This document shows, piece by piece, positions 16,551 through 26,351 of a stretch of 64,000 nt of DNA. This DNA comes from CAVYUC01 sp963783085 (GTDB lineage Bacteria > Bacteroidota > Bacteroidia > Bacteroidales > Prolixibacteraceae): positions 1-64,000 of the forward strand of contig CAWAMJ010000022.1 of NCBI GenBank assembly GCA_963783085.1, given 5' to 3'. Below the pieces are notes generated by a model. That model was given only the letters and a program-made list of their open reading frames with translations. It had not been told where the DNA came from and did no database searches. Both the position numbers and the translations under genes were made by a program. Numbering within the stretch: the stretch's first letter is position 1; each line of letters begins with the position of its first letter.

Positions 16551-18998
16551 TTAATATTTAATCATTTTTTTAGTTGAAGAAATTGATTTTCCATCGCTGA
16601 TATTTACCAGATATATACCTGGTATGCTTTTCGAAAGGTCAACTTTTAAAATTGGGTTGTACGAAATATCCGGCACAGATTCCTGATAAAATACTTTTCC
16701 AAACAAATCGGTTACTGTAACCTGAACCGGAGCCGTCGATTGAACAGCAATGGAACAATCGACATAAAAACTGCTGTTAAATGGATTGGGATAAATACCG
16801 GCCCGATTTTCCATCTCCGTTTTTTGTTCCGCAACAGATTGGTTTTTTTGAATTTCCAGATTTTTGATTGCCCATCCCCATCCATTGACCAAATTATCGG
16901 AACTTAACCTGAAGCGGAAAACAACAGTGTCCCCTTCATTTATTCCGGTATCGCCGGTAATGTTTATTACCCGTTTCTGCATTAATTTTTCGTTTCCGGC
17001 AGCGTTTGAAATATTGCTTTTTAAACCCCCGTTAAATTCTTTGTACCAGGCTGAATCGCTTCTTGAATCATAACCTTTCACAAGCGGGAGCCAGGTTTTT
17101 CCGCTGTTCTTGCTGGCTTCCACAATAACATAATCACAGAAAAGCTTTTCGGTATAATAAGTATGATTTTCGGCAGGTTCAACCAACACAACTTCATCAA
17201 AAGAAATTTTACCATCGGGTGCAACAATAATCGGGTGTACAAATTGTGCAAGTAAACTGCAATTTTCCTTTTCTACCGGCGAAACCGGATATGGCGTTTC
17301 GGTATGTAAAATCTGACCAGTGAATCCGGGAAGGGTTGAAATATCAAATCCGGACAAGACAAATTCGGAAGATTCCGGATCAAATTCTGATGAATATTCC
17401 CTGATTACCCCGCGGGGCCCGAAAACATGCACCCGGTAATATCCTTCAGCAGGGAGCGCTCTTATGTTGCCTTTTTCCGACTGATCGACAGCTATAATCC
17501 GATATTCAATATTAGTCCCGGAATTGAGTTCCGTTGAAAGGTTAACTTGCCCCTGGTAATAACTTTCACCCTGATGCGTTAAAAAAACAGGTTCCTGATC
17601 GGCATTGTTAATTTTATACTCCACACGAACTGATTTTATTCCTGTATTGTCGCTGGCAAAAACCTCAAAATTCAATTCAGGGTCCGCTCTGGGCACGATT
17701 TGGAGGGGGAGGTGTTTTACTTCCGGCAATGTACAATCGGAGCCGACGCGTAATGAAAACTTCTTAACGGGTGCCTGTGCCGGAAACCGGTATATCTGGT
17801 TTTCAGTTGTTTTCGCCCGGAAATAATACTGAATATTGCCTAATTGATAATCCAGTTGTATCTGTCCGTAATAGCGGTTATTGGCCGGATCATATCTAAG
17901 CTTTTCTGTGTGTTTGGTGGCAAAATTATCGGTTGAATAAAATACATCAACAGCGGAAGTATCAATGTCCGCTTCGGACAGAAAGCTAATTGATACAGGG
18001 ACTGCCTCGCATGCTTTCTCAATATCTTTTATTTCAGTAAATTCAAAAGCTACTGATTTCCATCCGATTTCAGATAAAACTTCCATTGTGGTTCGATCAG
18101 GATTATGGATGGCCTCTCCTTTACAGGCGAAAGGAGACATAAGTGATTCATTTTCGGGCGGGAAATGGTAAATGCTAACGCCATTTTCCCATACCGTAGG
18201 CGCATAAAGCCAGTCGAGTGTTTCTTCCGCTCCTTGTTTTGTATCCGGATGAAAGAATTTTAATCCTTCGGAAATCAATTGATGGTGCAATTCGGACGAC
18301 GGGCTTTTAAATATCGATTTATCTGCTAATTGCTGGTTTTGTGAATTCAAAATATAAAAATCGTATATGCTTGGCAGTTTGTTATCGTTATCAAAAAAAC
18401 CATTTCCGTCGCTGTCTTCCAAAAAACCTGAAATTCCCAAACCATGAGTAATTTCATGAAGTGCTGAACCAACAAAATCATAACAATTCACCGGCGTGTT
18501 ACCATCTGTACCAAAATACCAGGGATAACTGTTGTTAAACGTGCAAATTACATCGGGCGAACCGGCATTCATTTCTTTACCTGTTATTTTTTCGGCCAGT
18601 GCAACCGGATAATAAACGTTGTGCAAAGGTGCTTCCTCAAAATTGTTATAGAAGGCGGAGGGTCGGCTTACCGCCAGCGCGTTTCCTTCTATATAATCCC
18701 ATCTGGCCAGTATTCTGACCGGTACAGGAGAGGTGATTAACCTTGCCCAGATTGAAACCGCATAATCAAAAGCGGCTTTAGCATTTTCGGGGAACCCAAT
18801 GTACGTTACTTCAATTGACGAATTTGCAGTGCCCGCCGACTTAAGTCTGGCTGGTGGTGCAATATATAGTTTGTTGGTTTTTTCGGAAGCAATATGAATT
18901 GATCCCGGATTAATCGCTTTACTTTCCTTTAAATGCACTTGTCCGTGCAAGCTGCCGAATATGGCAACGCACAGGACGATTAGAAGCGTCCACTTCAT
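16551..18998 (-). CDS. Secreted zinc metalloprotease-like protein with type IX sorting domain (paralog)
   Basis: This 815-residue protein shares the whole plan of its downstream neighbour: signal peptide, a conserved GFPENAKAAFDYAVSIWA block, the zinc motif LHEITHGLGISGF near residue 181, WYFGTDGNTP, tandem beta domains and a type IX tail (GIYPNPFNSSF ... IYLVNISDGK). The third His of the metzincin motif is again missing. The pair looks like an old tandem duplication. The stretch between the start of this gene and the kinase gene (18999-19425) is 427 bases of AT-rich sequence in which I see no gene; it must hold the two divergent promoters. Confidence 0.82.
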   Translation of the reverse strand: MKWTLLIVLCVAIFGSLHGQVHLKESKAINPGSIHIASEKTNKLYIAPPARLKSAGTANSSIEVTYIGFPENAKAAFDYAVSIWARLITSPVPVRILARWDYIEGNALAVSRPSAFYNNFEEAPLHNVYYPVALAEKITGKEMNAGSPDVICTFNNSYPWYFGTDGNTPVNCYDFVGSALHEITHGLGISGFLEDSDGNGFFDNDNKLPSIYDFYILNSQNQQLADKSIFKSPSSELHHQLISEGLKFFHPDTKQGAEETLDWLYAPTVWENGVSIYHFPPENESLMSPFACKGEAIHNPDRTTMEVLSEIGWKSVAFEFTEIKDIEKACEAVPVSISFLSEADIDTSAVDVFYSTDNFATKHTEKLRYDPANNRYYGQIQLDYQLGNIQYYFRAKTTENQIYRFPAQAPVKKFSLRVGSDCTLPEVKHLPLQIVPRADPELNFEVFASDNTGIKSVRVEYKINNADQEPVFLTHQGESYYQGQVNLSTELNSGTNIEYRIIAVDQSEKGNIRALPAEGYYRVHVFGPRGVIREYSSEFDPESSEFVLSGFDISTLPGFTGQILHTETPYPVSPVEKENCSLLAQFVHPIIVAPDGKISFDEVVLVEPAENHTYYTEKLFCDYVIVEASKNSGKTWLPLVKGYDSRSDSAWYKEFNGGLKSNISNAAGNEKLMQKRVINITGDTGINEGDTVVFRFRLSSDNLVNGWGWAIKNLEIQKNQSVAEQKTEMENRAGIYPNPFNSSFYVDCSIAVQSTAPVQVTVTDLFGKVFYQESVPDISYNPILKVDLSKSIPGIYLVNISDGKSISSTKKMIKY

Positions 18999-19425
18999 TA
19001 TTTTAAAATTAGGGTATTGTAAATCAGATGCTAAAATAGAGTTTAATAAATAAAATTTTGTAAAATAAAAGCTGAATAAGGAGGTTAAAAATGCTGATTC
19101 GCCTGTAAGTTTTTTACTTATAATTTGCAGGTGGAAAAAGGGGTTCTTTTAGGCTTTTCATTTATGGTTGAATAAGTTAGGTGGACCGTACAATCAACAA
19201 TGTACCAAATATCCTTTCCTCAAATGAAAGATCACTACCCGTTATATGATGTTTGCGGTTGCAGGAAAACCTCTTAGCCGTTGAATTGTCAACTTATAAA
19301 ACGGGAATTTCTTTATCGTCATTTACTGTTTTTTTGAAAAAAAAGATACTTTTGTTTTTTGTATTTTGTTCTTTACAATTGATTTTAAGAACAAAAATGG
19401 ACGTAAAAAAATTTGTAAAATCTGT

Positions 19426-20946
19426 ATGAAGAAAATCCTGGTGATTGACGATAACGAAATCAACCTCGTTTTGTTAAATCAAATTTTTAAATTGTATTAT
19501 CCCGATTTTGAATTTTTGCAGGCAACATCCGGAAAAAAAGGCATTGAAATCGCTGTCACCGAAATACCTGAAATTATACTGCTTGATATTTTAATGCCGG
19601 AAATGAACGGGTATGAAGTCTGTAAAATTTTAAAAAGTGAAAGAAGCACTCAAAATATTCCTGTTTTAATGATTTCGGCCCTCGGCCAAAACCCCATAGA
19701 AAGGACAAAAGGTTTAAATGCGGGCGCCGATGCATTTATATCAAAACCATTCAGTCAGGACGAACTCCGGGCGCAAATAAACGTAGTTCTGCGTATTAAA
19801 AGAGTAGAAGATTTGTTGCGGCAAAGGAACGAAGGATTGGAGATGTTCATAAAAGACCAAACCAACAAATACCTGCAGAGTGAAGAACGGTTTCTTCAAA
19901 TTTCGGAACATGCCTCCGAATTTTACTGGGAAGTGGATTCTTCAGGGATTTTTACCTATGTAAGCCCTGTTATCGAGAGAATACTTGATGTAAAAACCAA
20001 CGATATCCTCGGGCAAAAGAATTTTGTTCAACTTTTTCGGCTAAGGTCGAATAACGGGAAAACTTCGGTAATAGAAACCAGCTTTAACGAAAATTCTGCT
20101 TTTAAGGATCTGGAGATTGGGATGAATAAAAATAACGACCATGAAATCTGGCTGTCGGTTAGTGGTTTTCCTGTTTTCGATAAACATAAAAAATTTTTTG
20201 GTTTCAGAGGTGTTTGCTATGATATTACAAAACGGAAGCAAACCGAAATTGCATTAAAAACCAGTATGAAGCAGATTAAAAGCTATCAGCAGAAGCTAAA
20301 AGATCTAAATACTGAAATAATACTCGTGGAGGAAAGGGAAAGGAGAAGAATAGCTGAAAACCTTCATGATAGCCTGGGGCAAACACTTTCACTGGCGTTC
20401 ATCAAATTATCATCGTTAACCAACGAAAATTTTGCACCAAATGTCGATAAAGTGATCAGTGAAACATCCGGCTTGTTAAATAAAGCAATTTCGGAATCGA
20501 GAACATTAACCTATGATTTAAGCCCGCCCATTCTTTATGAACTTGGATTAATTCCCGCTTTTAAGTGGAAATTACAGGAAATTAGCGATAAACAATTCAT
20601 CGATACTAAACTAACCGGCGAAAACCTGAAGATAGATATTAAGAAGGAGTTCAATATTTTTCTTTACCGGATTGTTACTGAATTGCTGAACAATGCCATT
20701 AAACATGCGAAAGCTGATTTAATAGAAATGGAAATACGTAAAGAAAAAAAATTTTACTATATTTCAGTTCGCGATAACGGAATCGGATTTCAAAAACCCA
20801 TGAAAACAAAGGCAACCATGAAAGGTGGATTCGGGTTGATGAGTATTACCGAGAGACTTGACAGTATTAAAGGACGCCTTGAAATAACATCAAAAATAGG
20901 GGAAGGGACAGAAGCAACTGTAATCATACCAATAAGCGAGGATTAA
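19426..20946 (+). CDS. Response-regulator/PAS/NarX-type histidine kinase hybrid
   Basis: The 506-residue protein begins with a receiver domain (KKILVIDDNEIN, with the phospho-acceptor Asp in LLDILMPEMNG and the Lys in ISKPFS). A PAS domain, about residues 155-270, and a short coiled coil follow. The HisKA_3 dimerisation domain carries RRRIAENLHDSLGQTL with its phosphorylated His, and an HATPase domain ends the protein (TELLNNAIKHAK, RDNGIGF, GGFGLMSI). It has no membrane segment. It is followed after 4 bases by its probable partner, a NarL-type regulator. I start at the internal ATG because the longer frame begins with TTG and adds 20 unrelated residues. Confidence 0.93.
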   Translation: MKKILVIDDNEINLVLLNQIFKLYYPDFEFLQATSGKKGIEIAVTEIPEIILLDILMPEMNGYEVCKILKSERSTQNIPVLMISALGQNPIERTKGLNAGADAFISKPFSQDELRAQINVVLRIKRVEDLLRQRNEGLEMFIKDQTNKYLQSEERFLQISEHASEFYWEVDSSGIFTYVSPVIERILDVKTNDILGQKNFVQLFRLRSNNGKTSVIETSFNENSAFKDLEIGMNKNNDHEIWLSVSGFPVFDKHKKFFGFRGVCYDITKRKQTEIALKTSMKQIKSYQQKLKDLNTEIILVEERERRRIAENLHDSLGQTLSLAFIKLSSLTNENFAPNVDKVISETSGLLNKAISESRTLTYDLSPPILYELGLIPAFKWKLQEISDKQFIDTKLTGENLKIDIKKEFNIFLYRIVTELLNNAIKHAKADLIEMEIRKEKKFYYISVRDNGIGFQKPMKTKATMKGGFGLMSITERLDSIKGRLEITSKIGEGTEATVIIPISED

Positions 20947-20950
20947 GAAA

Positions 20951-21598
20951 ATGACTATAAAAGTTTTAATAGCCGACGACCACCAATTATTCAGGGAAGG
21001 ATTGGTCAATTTATTATCTTCAGCACCCGATGTTGAAGTAATTGCCGAAGCAGAAGACGGAGTGCAAGCCACCGAAAAGGCCAAAAAATTAAAACCCGAT
21101 GTGGTGCTTATCGATATCGGTATGCCGAACATGAACGGTATAGAAGCCACAAAGCTGCTAAAAAAAGATGCGCCTGAAATAAAAATTATTGCAGTTTCCA
21201 TGCATTCCGACAGGCAGTTTGTGAAAGGGATACTTGAAGCCGGCGCCGATGGTTACCTGTTGAAAAACTGTACGTACCGGCAGTTAATCGATGCCATTCA
21301 GTCGGTCTATTCCGGGAAAAAATACCTGAGCGACGACATTACCGAAATGATCATCAAAGGATATCTCGATCCGTCGGAAACGGAATCGGAAAGCTACACC
21401 GATTTATCGGAAAGAGAAATGGAAATTTTGAAGTTGTACGCCGAAGGAAAATCAACACGTGAAATTTCAGAGAAATTGTTTATCAGCGTAAAAACCGTGG
21501 GTACACACAAACAACACATTCTCGAAAAATTAGGATTGAAAACAAACGCTGACCTGGTAAAATATGCTATCAGGGAAGGACTTATCCAACTGAATTAA
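20951..21598 (+). CDS. NarL/LuxR-family response regulator
   Basis: This 215-residue regulator has a receiver domain (IKVLIADDHQLFREGL, Asp in VLIDIGMPNMNG) and a C-terminal LuxR-type helix-turn-helix (LSEREMEILKLYAEGKSTREISEKLFISVKTVGTHK). It should be phosphorylated by the HisKA_3 kinase encoded just upstream. Its target genes are unknown; the nearest downstream gene on the strand is the GH32 hydrolase, but a terminator lies between them. Confidence 0.95.
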   Translation: MTIKVLIADDHQLFREGLVNLLSSAPDVEVIAEAEDGVQATEKAKKLKPDVVLIDIGMPNMNGIEATKLLKKDAPEIKIIAVSMHSDRQFVKGILEAGADGYLLKNCTYRQLIDAIQSVYSGKKYLSDDITEMIIKGYLDPSETESESYTDLSEREMEILKLYAEGKSTREISEKLFISVKTVGTHKQHILEKLGLKTNADLVKYAIREGLIQLN

Positions 21599-21744
21599 AC
21601 CAAAAGCATTCATATTCTCGGTTTTTTTGAAGTACAGAATCAGGAATATTGAACTTGTATTTCAGAATTAAAACTGAAAACATTACTGCAGCATCTTCTA
21701 TATTTGAACCGTGATTTGAAGCACGATTTAAAACAGAAGATATT

Positions 21745-21894
21745 ATGAAGGTTCTACAACTCGAAAATCAGAAAAACACAAAACTGTTGTATTTGGATAC
21801 ACATCCATCTGATACCAAAAAGGAAACCAGAAATGGTAAAGACATAATGAAGATTGTTTGTTTTCTCGGGACGATTTCTACGAGTAAAGTTTAG
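21745..21894 (+). CDS. Possible small protein (49 aa)
   Basis: An ATG-initiated frame encodes a polar peptide (KVLQLENQKNTKLLYLD, then KDIMKIVCFLGTISTSK). I recognise no family. It lies in the 457-base gap between the NarL-type regulator and the GH32 gene and is followed 36 bases later by a terminator, which supports a transcript here. The remaining sequence of the gap is AT-rich. Confidence 0.35.
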   Translation: MKVLQLENQKNTKLLYLDTHPSDTKKETRNGKDIMKIVCFLGTISTSKV

Positions 21895-21930
21895 TTGCAG
21901 ATTTTTACAGAAAAGTTAGTTTTTTTGCTG

Positions 21931-21961
21931 CCCTGGCCATTCCGGCCGGGGTAGTTTTTTT
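21931..21961 (+). terminator. Rho-independent terminator before the GH32 gene
   Basis: CCCTGGCC and GGCCGGGG pair in an eight-pair stem with one G-U pair, followed by seven T residues. It isolates the GH32 gene from the two-component genes upstream. Confidence 0.75.
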
Positions 21962-21975
21962 GTGTAAAAGCCCAA

Positions 21976-22003
21976 TTGTTTACCTTCAATACTTGTATAT
22001 TTG
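21976..22003 (+). promoter_or_regulatory. Bacteroidota-type promoter of the GH32 gene
   Basis: TTG and TATATTTG lie 17 bases apart, close to the -33/-7 arrangement. The start codon follows about 50 bases downstream. Confidence 0.55.
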
Positions 22004-22055
22004 TAACCTGTGAAAACCAGTTATTTTTAATTTCACCTTCCAAAAATATTAAGGC

Positions 22056-23519
22056 ATGAAAATCATAATCGCCCGGTTACTTAGCATATTTGTACTGATT
22101 TTATTTGTGTCCGCAACACCTTCAAAAAAAGGTTACTACGACGAACTTTACAGGCCGCAGTTTCATTTTACACCCGAAAAAAACTGGCATAATGATCCGA
22201 ACGGACTGGTTTATTACGATGGCGAGTACCACCTGTTTTATCAATATAATCCCAACGGAAACGAGTGGGGTTACATGCACTGGGGCCACGCAGTCAGCAC
22301 CGATTTGGTGCATTGGGAACATCTGCCGGTTGCTATTTATCCGGATGAAAATTCAAAAGACAAAGAACGTTGCACCGCTTTTTCAGGTTCGGCAATTGTA
22401 GATAAGAACAACCTGCTCGGAAAACAAAATGGCGACGCAAAAACACTGGTGGCATTTTATACCAGCCAGAATTGCGGCCAGCGAATCGCATACAGTACCG
22501 ACAAAGGGCGCACGTGGGAAAAATACGAAGGGAATCCGGTAATTACATACAATGATAATGATGACGCACGCGATCCAAAGGTTTTCTGGTATGAACCATC
22601 CGGTAAATATGTGATGGCGCTTTACCGGAAAACTGAAGAAGACGATAAATCGCGGGGTATCTCTTTTTATACCTCAGAAAACCTAATCGACTGGGAATGG
22701 CAAAGTCACATTTTTGGTTTTTATGAATGTCCTGATTTAGTTGAACTGCAGGTAACCAACCGCCCCGAAGAAAAAAAATGGGTTTTGTTTGATGGTGATG
22801 GAAGTTATCTGATTGGTGATTTCAACGGCAAAGAATTTACACCTGTATCGGCGAAAATGAAAAGCGATTTTGGCAGTAATTATTACGCCACCCAAACCTG
22901 GAGCAACATTCCGGAAAACGACGGCCGCACCCTGCAAATGGCGTGGATGAAGGGAGGAAAATTTCCTGATATGCCGTTCAACGGGCAAATGTCGTTTCCC
23001 TGCGAACTTTCACTAACGAAATTCAGTTTCGGGTATAAACTGGTACGGCAGCCAATTTCTGAAATTGCCAAACTTCATGGAAAACATTACAACTGGCAGG
23101 ATGAAAATGTTATTCCCGGGCTGAACAAAAATCTGGTTAAAAAAGTAAAAGGCGATTGTCTGCACATCGTTGGTGAATTCGACTTAAAAACGGTAGAAAA
23201 TTTTGGGTTTATGATCAGGCACAGCAAAAAGTCAGCGGGAACTGAAATATTGTACAATGTAAAACGGGGAACGCTTTCAGTACTAAATAATGCGATTCCG
23301 ATTGTGTCTGTGGATAATAAATTAAAGTTGGAAATTTTAATAGATCGTGCGTCTGTTGAAATTTTTGCCAACGACGGGCAGACGGTAATATCCAATTGTT
23401 TTGTTCCCGATGAAGATGCGGAAGACCTTGTATTGTTCAACAACGGCGGAGAACTGGGGATCATTAACCTTGATATTTACGAAATGGAATCAGCCTGGGC
23501 AAATAAAGAGGAAATCTGA
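22056..23519 (+). CDS. Glycoside hydrolase family 32 (levanase/fructanase/invertase-like)
   Basis: This 487-residue exported enzyme hydrolyses beta-fructosides such as levan, inulin or sucrose. A signal peptide is followed by the nucleophile motif WHNDPNG (Asp near 47), the RDP transition-state motif (near 172) and the acid-base ECPD motif (near 224). A C-terminal beta-sandwich (IDRASVEIFANDGQTVISN) is typical. SusC/SusD partners, a fructokinase and a hybrid sensor are all absent here, so it does not lie in a standard fructan utilisation locus. Confidence 0.95.
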   Translation: MKIIIARLLSIFVLILFVSATPSKKGYYDELYRPQFHFTPEKNWHNDPNGLVYYDGEYHLFYQYNPNGNEWGYMHWGHAVSTDLVHWEHLPVAIYPDENSKDKERCTAFSGSAIVDKNNLLGKQNGDAKTLVAFYTSQNCGQRIAYSTDKGRTWEKYEGNPVITYNDNDDARDPKVFWYEPSGKYVMALYRKTEEDDKSRGISFYTSENLIDWEWQSHIFGFYECPDLVELQVTNRPEEKKWVLFDGDGSYLIGDFNGKEFTPVSAKMKSDFGSNYYATQTWSNIPENDGRTLQMAWMKGGKFPDMPFNGQMSFPCELSLTKFSFGYKLVRQPISEIAKLHGKHYNWQDENVIPGLNKNLVKKVKGDCLHIVGEFDLKTVENFGFMIRHSKKSAGTEILYNVKRGTLSVLNNAIPIVSVDNKLKLEILIDRASVEIFANDGQTVISNCFVPDEDAEDLVLFNNGGELGIINLDIYEMESAWANKEEI

Positions 23520-23534
23520 ATTCATTAAAAACAA

Positions 23535-25121
23535 TTAGAACAAGAGCGTAATTAATTGCACTGCAATAATCAAAAGAACCATTGCCACCGGATATACGGT
23601 TGCGTATGCAATGGAATGAGCGTTTGATTCAGTCATTGAATCGGCAGCTGCCAGTCCCGGGGTGCTGGTCATGCTTCCGCTGATGGCGCCCAATAAACTC
23701 AAGAGGTTCATTTTCAGGAGCTTTTCCCCGATAAAGGCAGCAATAAACATTGGGACTAACGTAATTAAACCGCCAAACAAAAACAGCATAATTCCATATT
23801 TTTCAAAGGTTTGGACGATTTCGGCGCCTGCATCGGTACCAACAGTGGCCAGGAAAAAAATAAGGCCAATTTGCCGGAGGAGTTGGTTCGCAGAACCGGT
23901 CATTGTCCATAAAACAGGACCGGTTTTTCCAATTCTGCCCAAAATAAGCGCTACAATTAAAACGCCTCCGGTTAATCCGGCGCTGAACGAAAAACTACCG
24001 AGCGTGATGCTTATTTTACCTACAATTACGCCCAGTAAAATTCCCAGCGCTATGGGTAACATATCGGTATCCGATAGTCGCTTCTGGTCGTTGCCAAAGA
24101 TGTTGGAAACCATTTCCATGTTTGCTTTGCTTGCCGCAATTATCAGCTTGTCGCCAAATTGAAGCTTCGAATTTGGTGTAGGCGAAATGTTGATTCCAGA
24201 GCGGCGAATCCTGGTGATTGTTGCACTGTAGGTTTGCAGCAGGTTAATTTGCCCGATGGTTTTATTCACTACTTCTTTATTTGTAACAAGCACCGTTCGT
24301 ACATCGTAATTTGGATCGAGCGGAATTTCTTCTTCCGTTGGCGGTCCAATCAGCAACTGCACCCTTTTCAAAGCATCTTCTGTTCCTACTGCTTTTATTA
24401 AATCGCCGGGATGCAAAATGGTTTGCGGAGAGGGTGTTACGGCCATGCCATCATGTACTACCCTTGAAACCACTGCTTTCGTCATGTACCTGATTCGAAG
24501 CTCACCAATGGATTTACCAACCACATTTTCGTTTTCAACCACAAAATTCCGCCTGAGAATTTCGGGAAACTCCTCTTTTATCTGGCTTTGATAGTCTTCT
24601 TCGGCTTTTTTCAATGGAACGCCAATGATTTTCGGCAGGAACCGGATAAACAAAATCACGCCAATAACACCAAACGGATAGCCAACGCCGTAACCGATTG
24701 AAGCCAGCGGAGAATTCGTATAATCGATGGCGGCCGCCAATCCAGGCGTACTTGTTAACGCGCCGGTAAACAAACCGATAGCAATGTTCTGGTCGATGTG
24801 AAACAAAGCCACAATTCCAACGGTAATGATTCCGGCGATAACAATTAATAACGTGGCGAACAACGCCAGTTTGCGACCTTCTTTTTTAAATGATTCGAAA
24901 AAACCGGGGCCTGCCTGCATACCAATCGTAAAAATGAAGAGTACCAGTCCCAGTTGCTGAAAATCTTTTGGAATTACAATTCCGTAATGGCCAAATATCA
25001 GCGCCACAAAAATAACTGCCGAAACGTCCAGCGAAAGCCCGCCAATTTTTATCCTTCCGAGGATAAACCCAAGGGCTACAATTAGAAATAAGGCAAAATA
25101 ACTGTTGGTCAGAAGTTCCAT
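23535..25121 (-). CDS. YidE/YbjL/AspT-like transporter with two TrkA-C domains
   Basis: This 528-residue membrane protein carries two homologous halves with the repeated signatures TGALTSTPGLAAA and LGAISGSMTSTPGLAAA, separated by two regulatory TrkA-C (RCK_C) domains (for example VVHDGMAVTPSPQTILHPGDLIKAVG). This is the plan of the AspT/YidE putative anion exchanger family. The TSTPGLAA motifs probably line the substrate path. The substrate is unknown. It is convergent with the GH32 gene. Confidence 0.88.
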   Translation of the reverse strand: MELLTNSYFALFLIVALGFILGRIKIGGLSLDVSAVIFVALIFGHYGIVIPKDFQQLGLVLFIFTIGMQAGPGFFESFKKEGRKLALFATLLIVIAGIITVGIVALFHIDQNIAIGLFTGALTSTPGLAAAIDYTNSPLASIGYGVGYPFGVIGVILFIRFLPKIIGVPLKKAEEDYQSQIKEEFPEILRRNFVVENENVVGKSIGELRIRYMTKAVVSRVVHDGMAVTPSPQTILHPGDLIKAVGTEDALKRVQLLIGPPTEEEIPLDPNYDVRTVLVTNKEVVNKTIGQINLLQTYSATITRIRRSGINISPTPNSKLQFGDKLIIAASKANMEMVSNIFGNDQKRLSDTDMLPIALGILLGVIVGKISITLGSFSFSAGLTGGVLIVALILGRIGKTGPVLWTMTGSANQLLRQIGLIFFLATVGTDAGAEIVQTFEKYGIMLFLFGGLITLVPMFIAAFIGEKLLKMNLLSLLGAISGSMTSTPGLAAADSMTESNAHSIAYATVYPVAMVLLIIAVQLITLLF

Positions 25122-25262
25122 TATACAAATCGGTTTGAACGTGCAAAGTTAGCGATTTGTATATGAGTGGGTAAGAAACAGGTTACTTCTGCCGGTTATA
25201 AAGAAAAATTTAATACAGCAATACAAATTTTGTAACTAATCAGTCTGGTACATCTTCTGGCA

Positions 25263-25416
25263 TTCAGTAACCCCGGCTTTCAAGCCGGGGGTTGGGCGGC
25301 GATACCCGTGAATCGATTTTTGAAAAATTTGTTTTTTATATTTTACAAATTTTTCAAAAATCGAAGTCAGTAAATACCGGTTTCTTTTCCCCAGCCTAAA
25401 GGCCGGGGTTATTGAA
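25263..25416. repeat. REPIN-like element: inverted REP hairpins around a 19-bp inverted repeat
   Basis: TTCAgTAACCCCGGC at the left edge recurs inverted at the right edge (TTCAaTAACCCCGGC on the other strand). Each end can fold into a GC hairpin, CCCCGGCTT/AAGCCGGGG and CCCCAGCC/GGCCGGGG. The centre has a perfect 19-base inverted repeat with a 14-base loop (arms 25313-25331 and 25346-25364). It lies in the 350-base gap between the transporter and pepE, where I see no gene. Confidence 0.7.
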
Positions 25417-25471
25417 CTTTTTTCAATGATAATCTTATAAATATTTAATGGACGGATTCGTTACCAAATTT

Positions 25472-26191
25472 TTATTCAGATGCGATGTTCAAGAGAAAAT
25501 TCAGATCGTCTTCTTTTGCAAGCTCCACCGGTGTTTCGCCTTTTTTGAAAATCCGGCACATTTTGTCGCCAATCAACTCGATCTTTTTATTTTCAAGTTT
25601 TAGCATGGTGCCTTCGCGCAGGCCTACAACGTTAACGTCAGGGTTTAATTCGAGGAATTCCAGAATTCGCTGTTCGCGTGTTTCTCCTGCATGATTTTCA
25701 GGGTTTGCATCGAGGTAATGCGGATTGATTTGGAAAGGAACAGCTCCGATGCAATCGAAACCTTTCGGATCAGTTATCGGCATATCGTTGGTTGTACTGA
25801 GTGCAGGACAGGCAACATTTGCACCGGCGCTCCAACCAATGTAAGGAACTCCGTTATAAATTTTTTCCCGGATTGGGTTCATCAGTTTCTTGTCGTGCAT
25901 CATTCGTACAAGTTGCCAGGTGTTGCCGCCGCCAACAACAATGGCTTTCGCTTTTTGTACGGCTTTTACCGGGTCGGGAAACGTGTGTATTCCTTTGATA
26001 TGATGACCGACTTCTGCAAAACGGGTTTCCACCTTTTCGCAATATTCGTCAAATGAAAAAGTGACTGCCGCATATGGGATAAATACTGCCGTAACGGGTT
26101 TTTCCCCGAGAAATTTTTTTATTTCATTTTTGGGATATTCCAGATAAGGTTCTCCCTTCATTGTTGAATTGCTTATCAGAAGTAATTTCAT
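25472..26191 (-). CDS. pepE: Dipeptidase E (peptidase S51)
   Basis: This 239-residue cytoplasmic serine peptidase cleaves dipeptides with an N-terminal Asp. GWSAGANVACP holds the nucleophile Ser, VVGGGNTWQLVR and INPHYLDANPENHAGETREQRI are family blocks. Length is normal for S51. It stands alone between a repeat element and the DUF4252 transcription unit. Confidence 0.95.
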   Translation of the reverse strand: MKLLLISNSTMKGEPYLEYPKNEIKKFLGEKPVTAVFIPYAAVTFSFDEYCEKVETRFAEVGHHIKGIHTFPDPVKAVQKAKAIVVGGGNTWQLVRMMHDKKLMNPIREKIYNGVPYIGWSAGANVACPALSTTNDMPITDPKGFDCIGAVPFQINPHYLDANPENHAGETREQRILEFLELNPDVNVVGLREGTMLKLENKKIELIGDKMCRIFKKGETPVELAKEDDLNFLLNIASE

Positions 26192-26301
26192 AACTGTGGC
26201 TTTTTCTGCAAAAGACTTAAAATTTTACAAAAGGGGCAATGATAATTATTTGCTTTTTTTCGAAAATGCGTTAAATTTAATTTTGCCTAACTGATGTTCT
26301 C

Positions 26302-26329
26302 AAAAAAAAAGGCAACCTATTCAGTTGCC
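26302..26329 (-). terminator. Terminator of the sigma/anti-sigma/DUF4252 unit
   Basis: On the minus strand GGCAAC and GTTGCC close a short loop and are followed by nine T residues, about 20 bases after the DUF4252 stop codon. Confidence 0.8.
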
Positions 26330-26351
26330 CGTTTTCACCGTGGATTAGTTA

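Noticed and set aside
16389..16577. Plus-strand 62-codon frame opposite the small membrane protein
   Set aside because: It is antisense to a better frame that has a clear hydrophobic segment and follows the protease gene closely.
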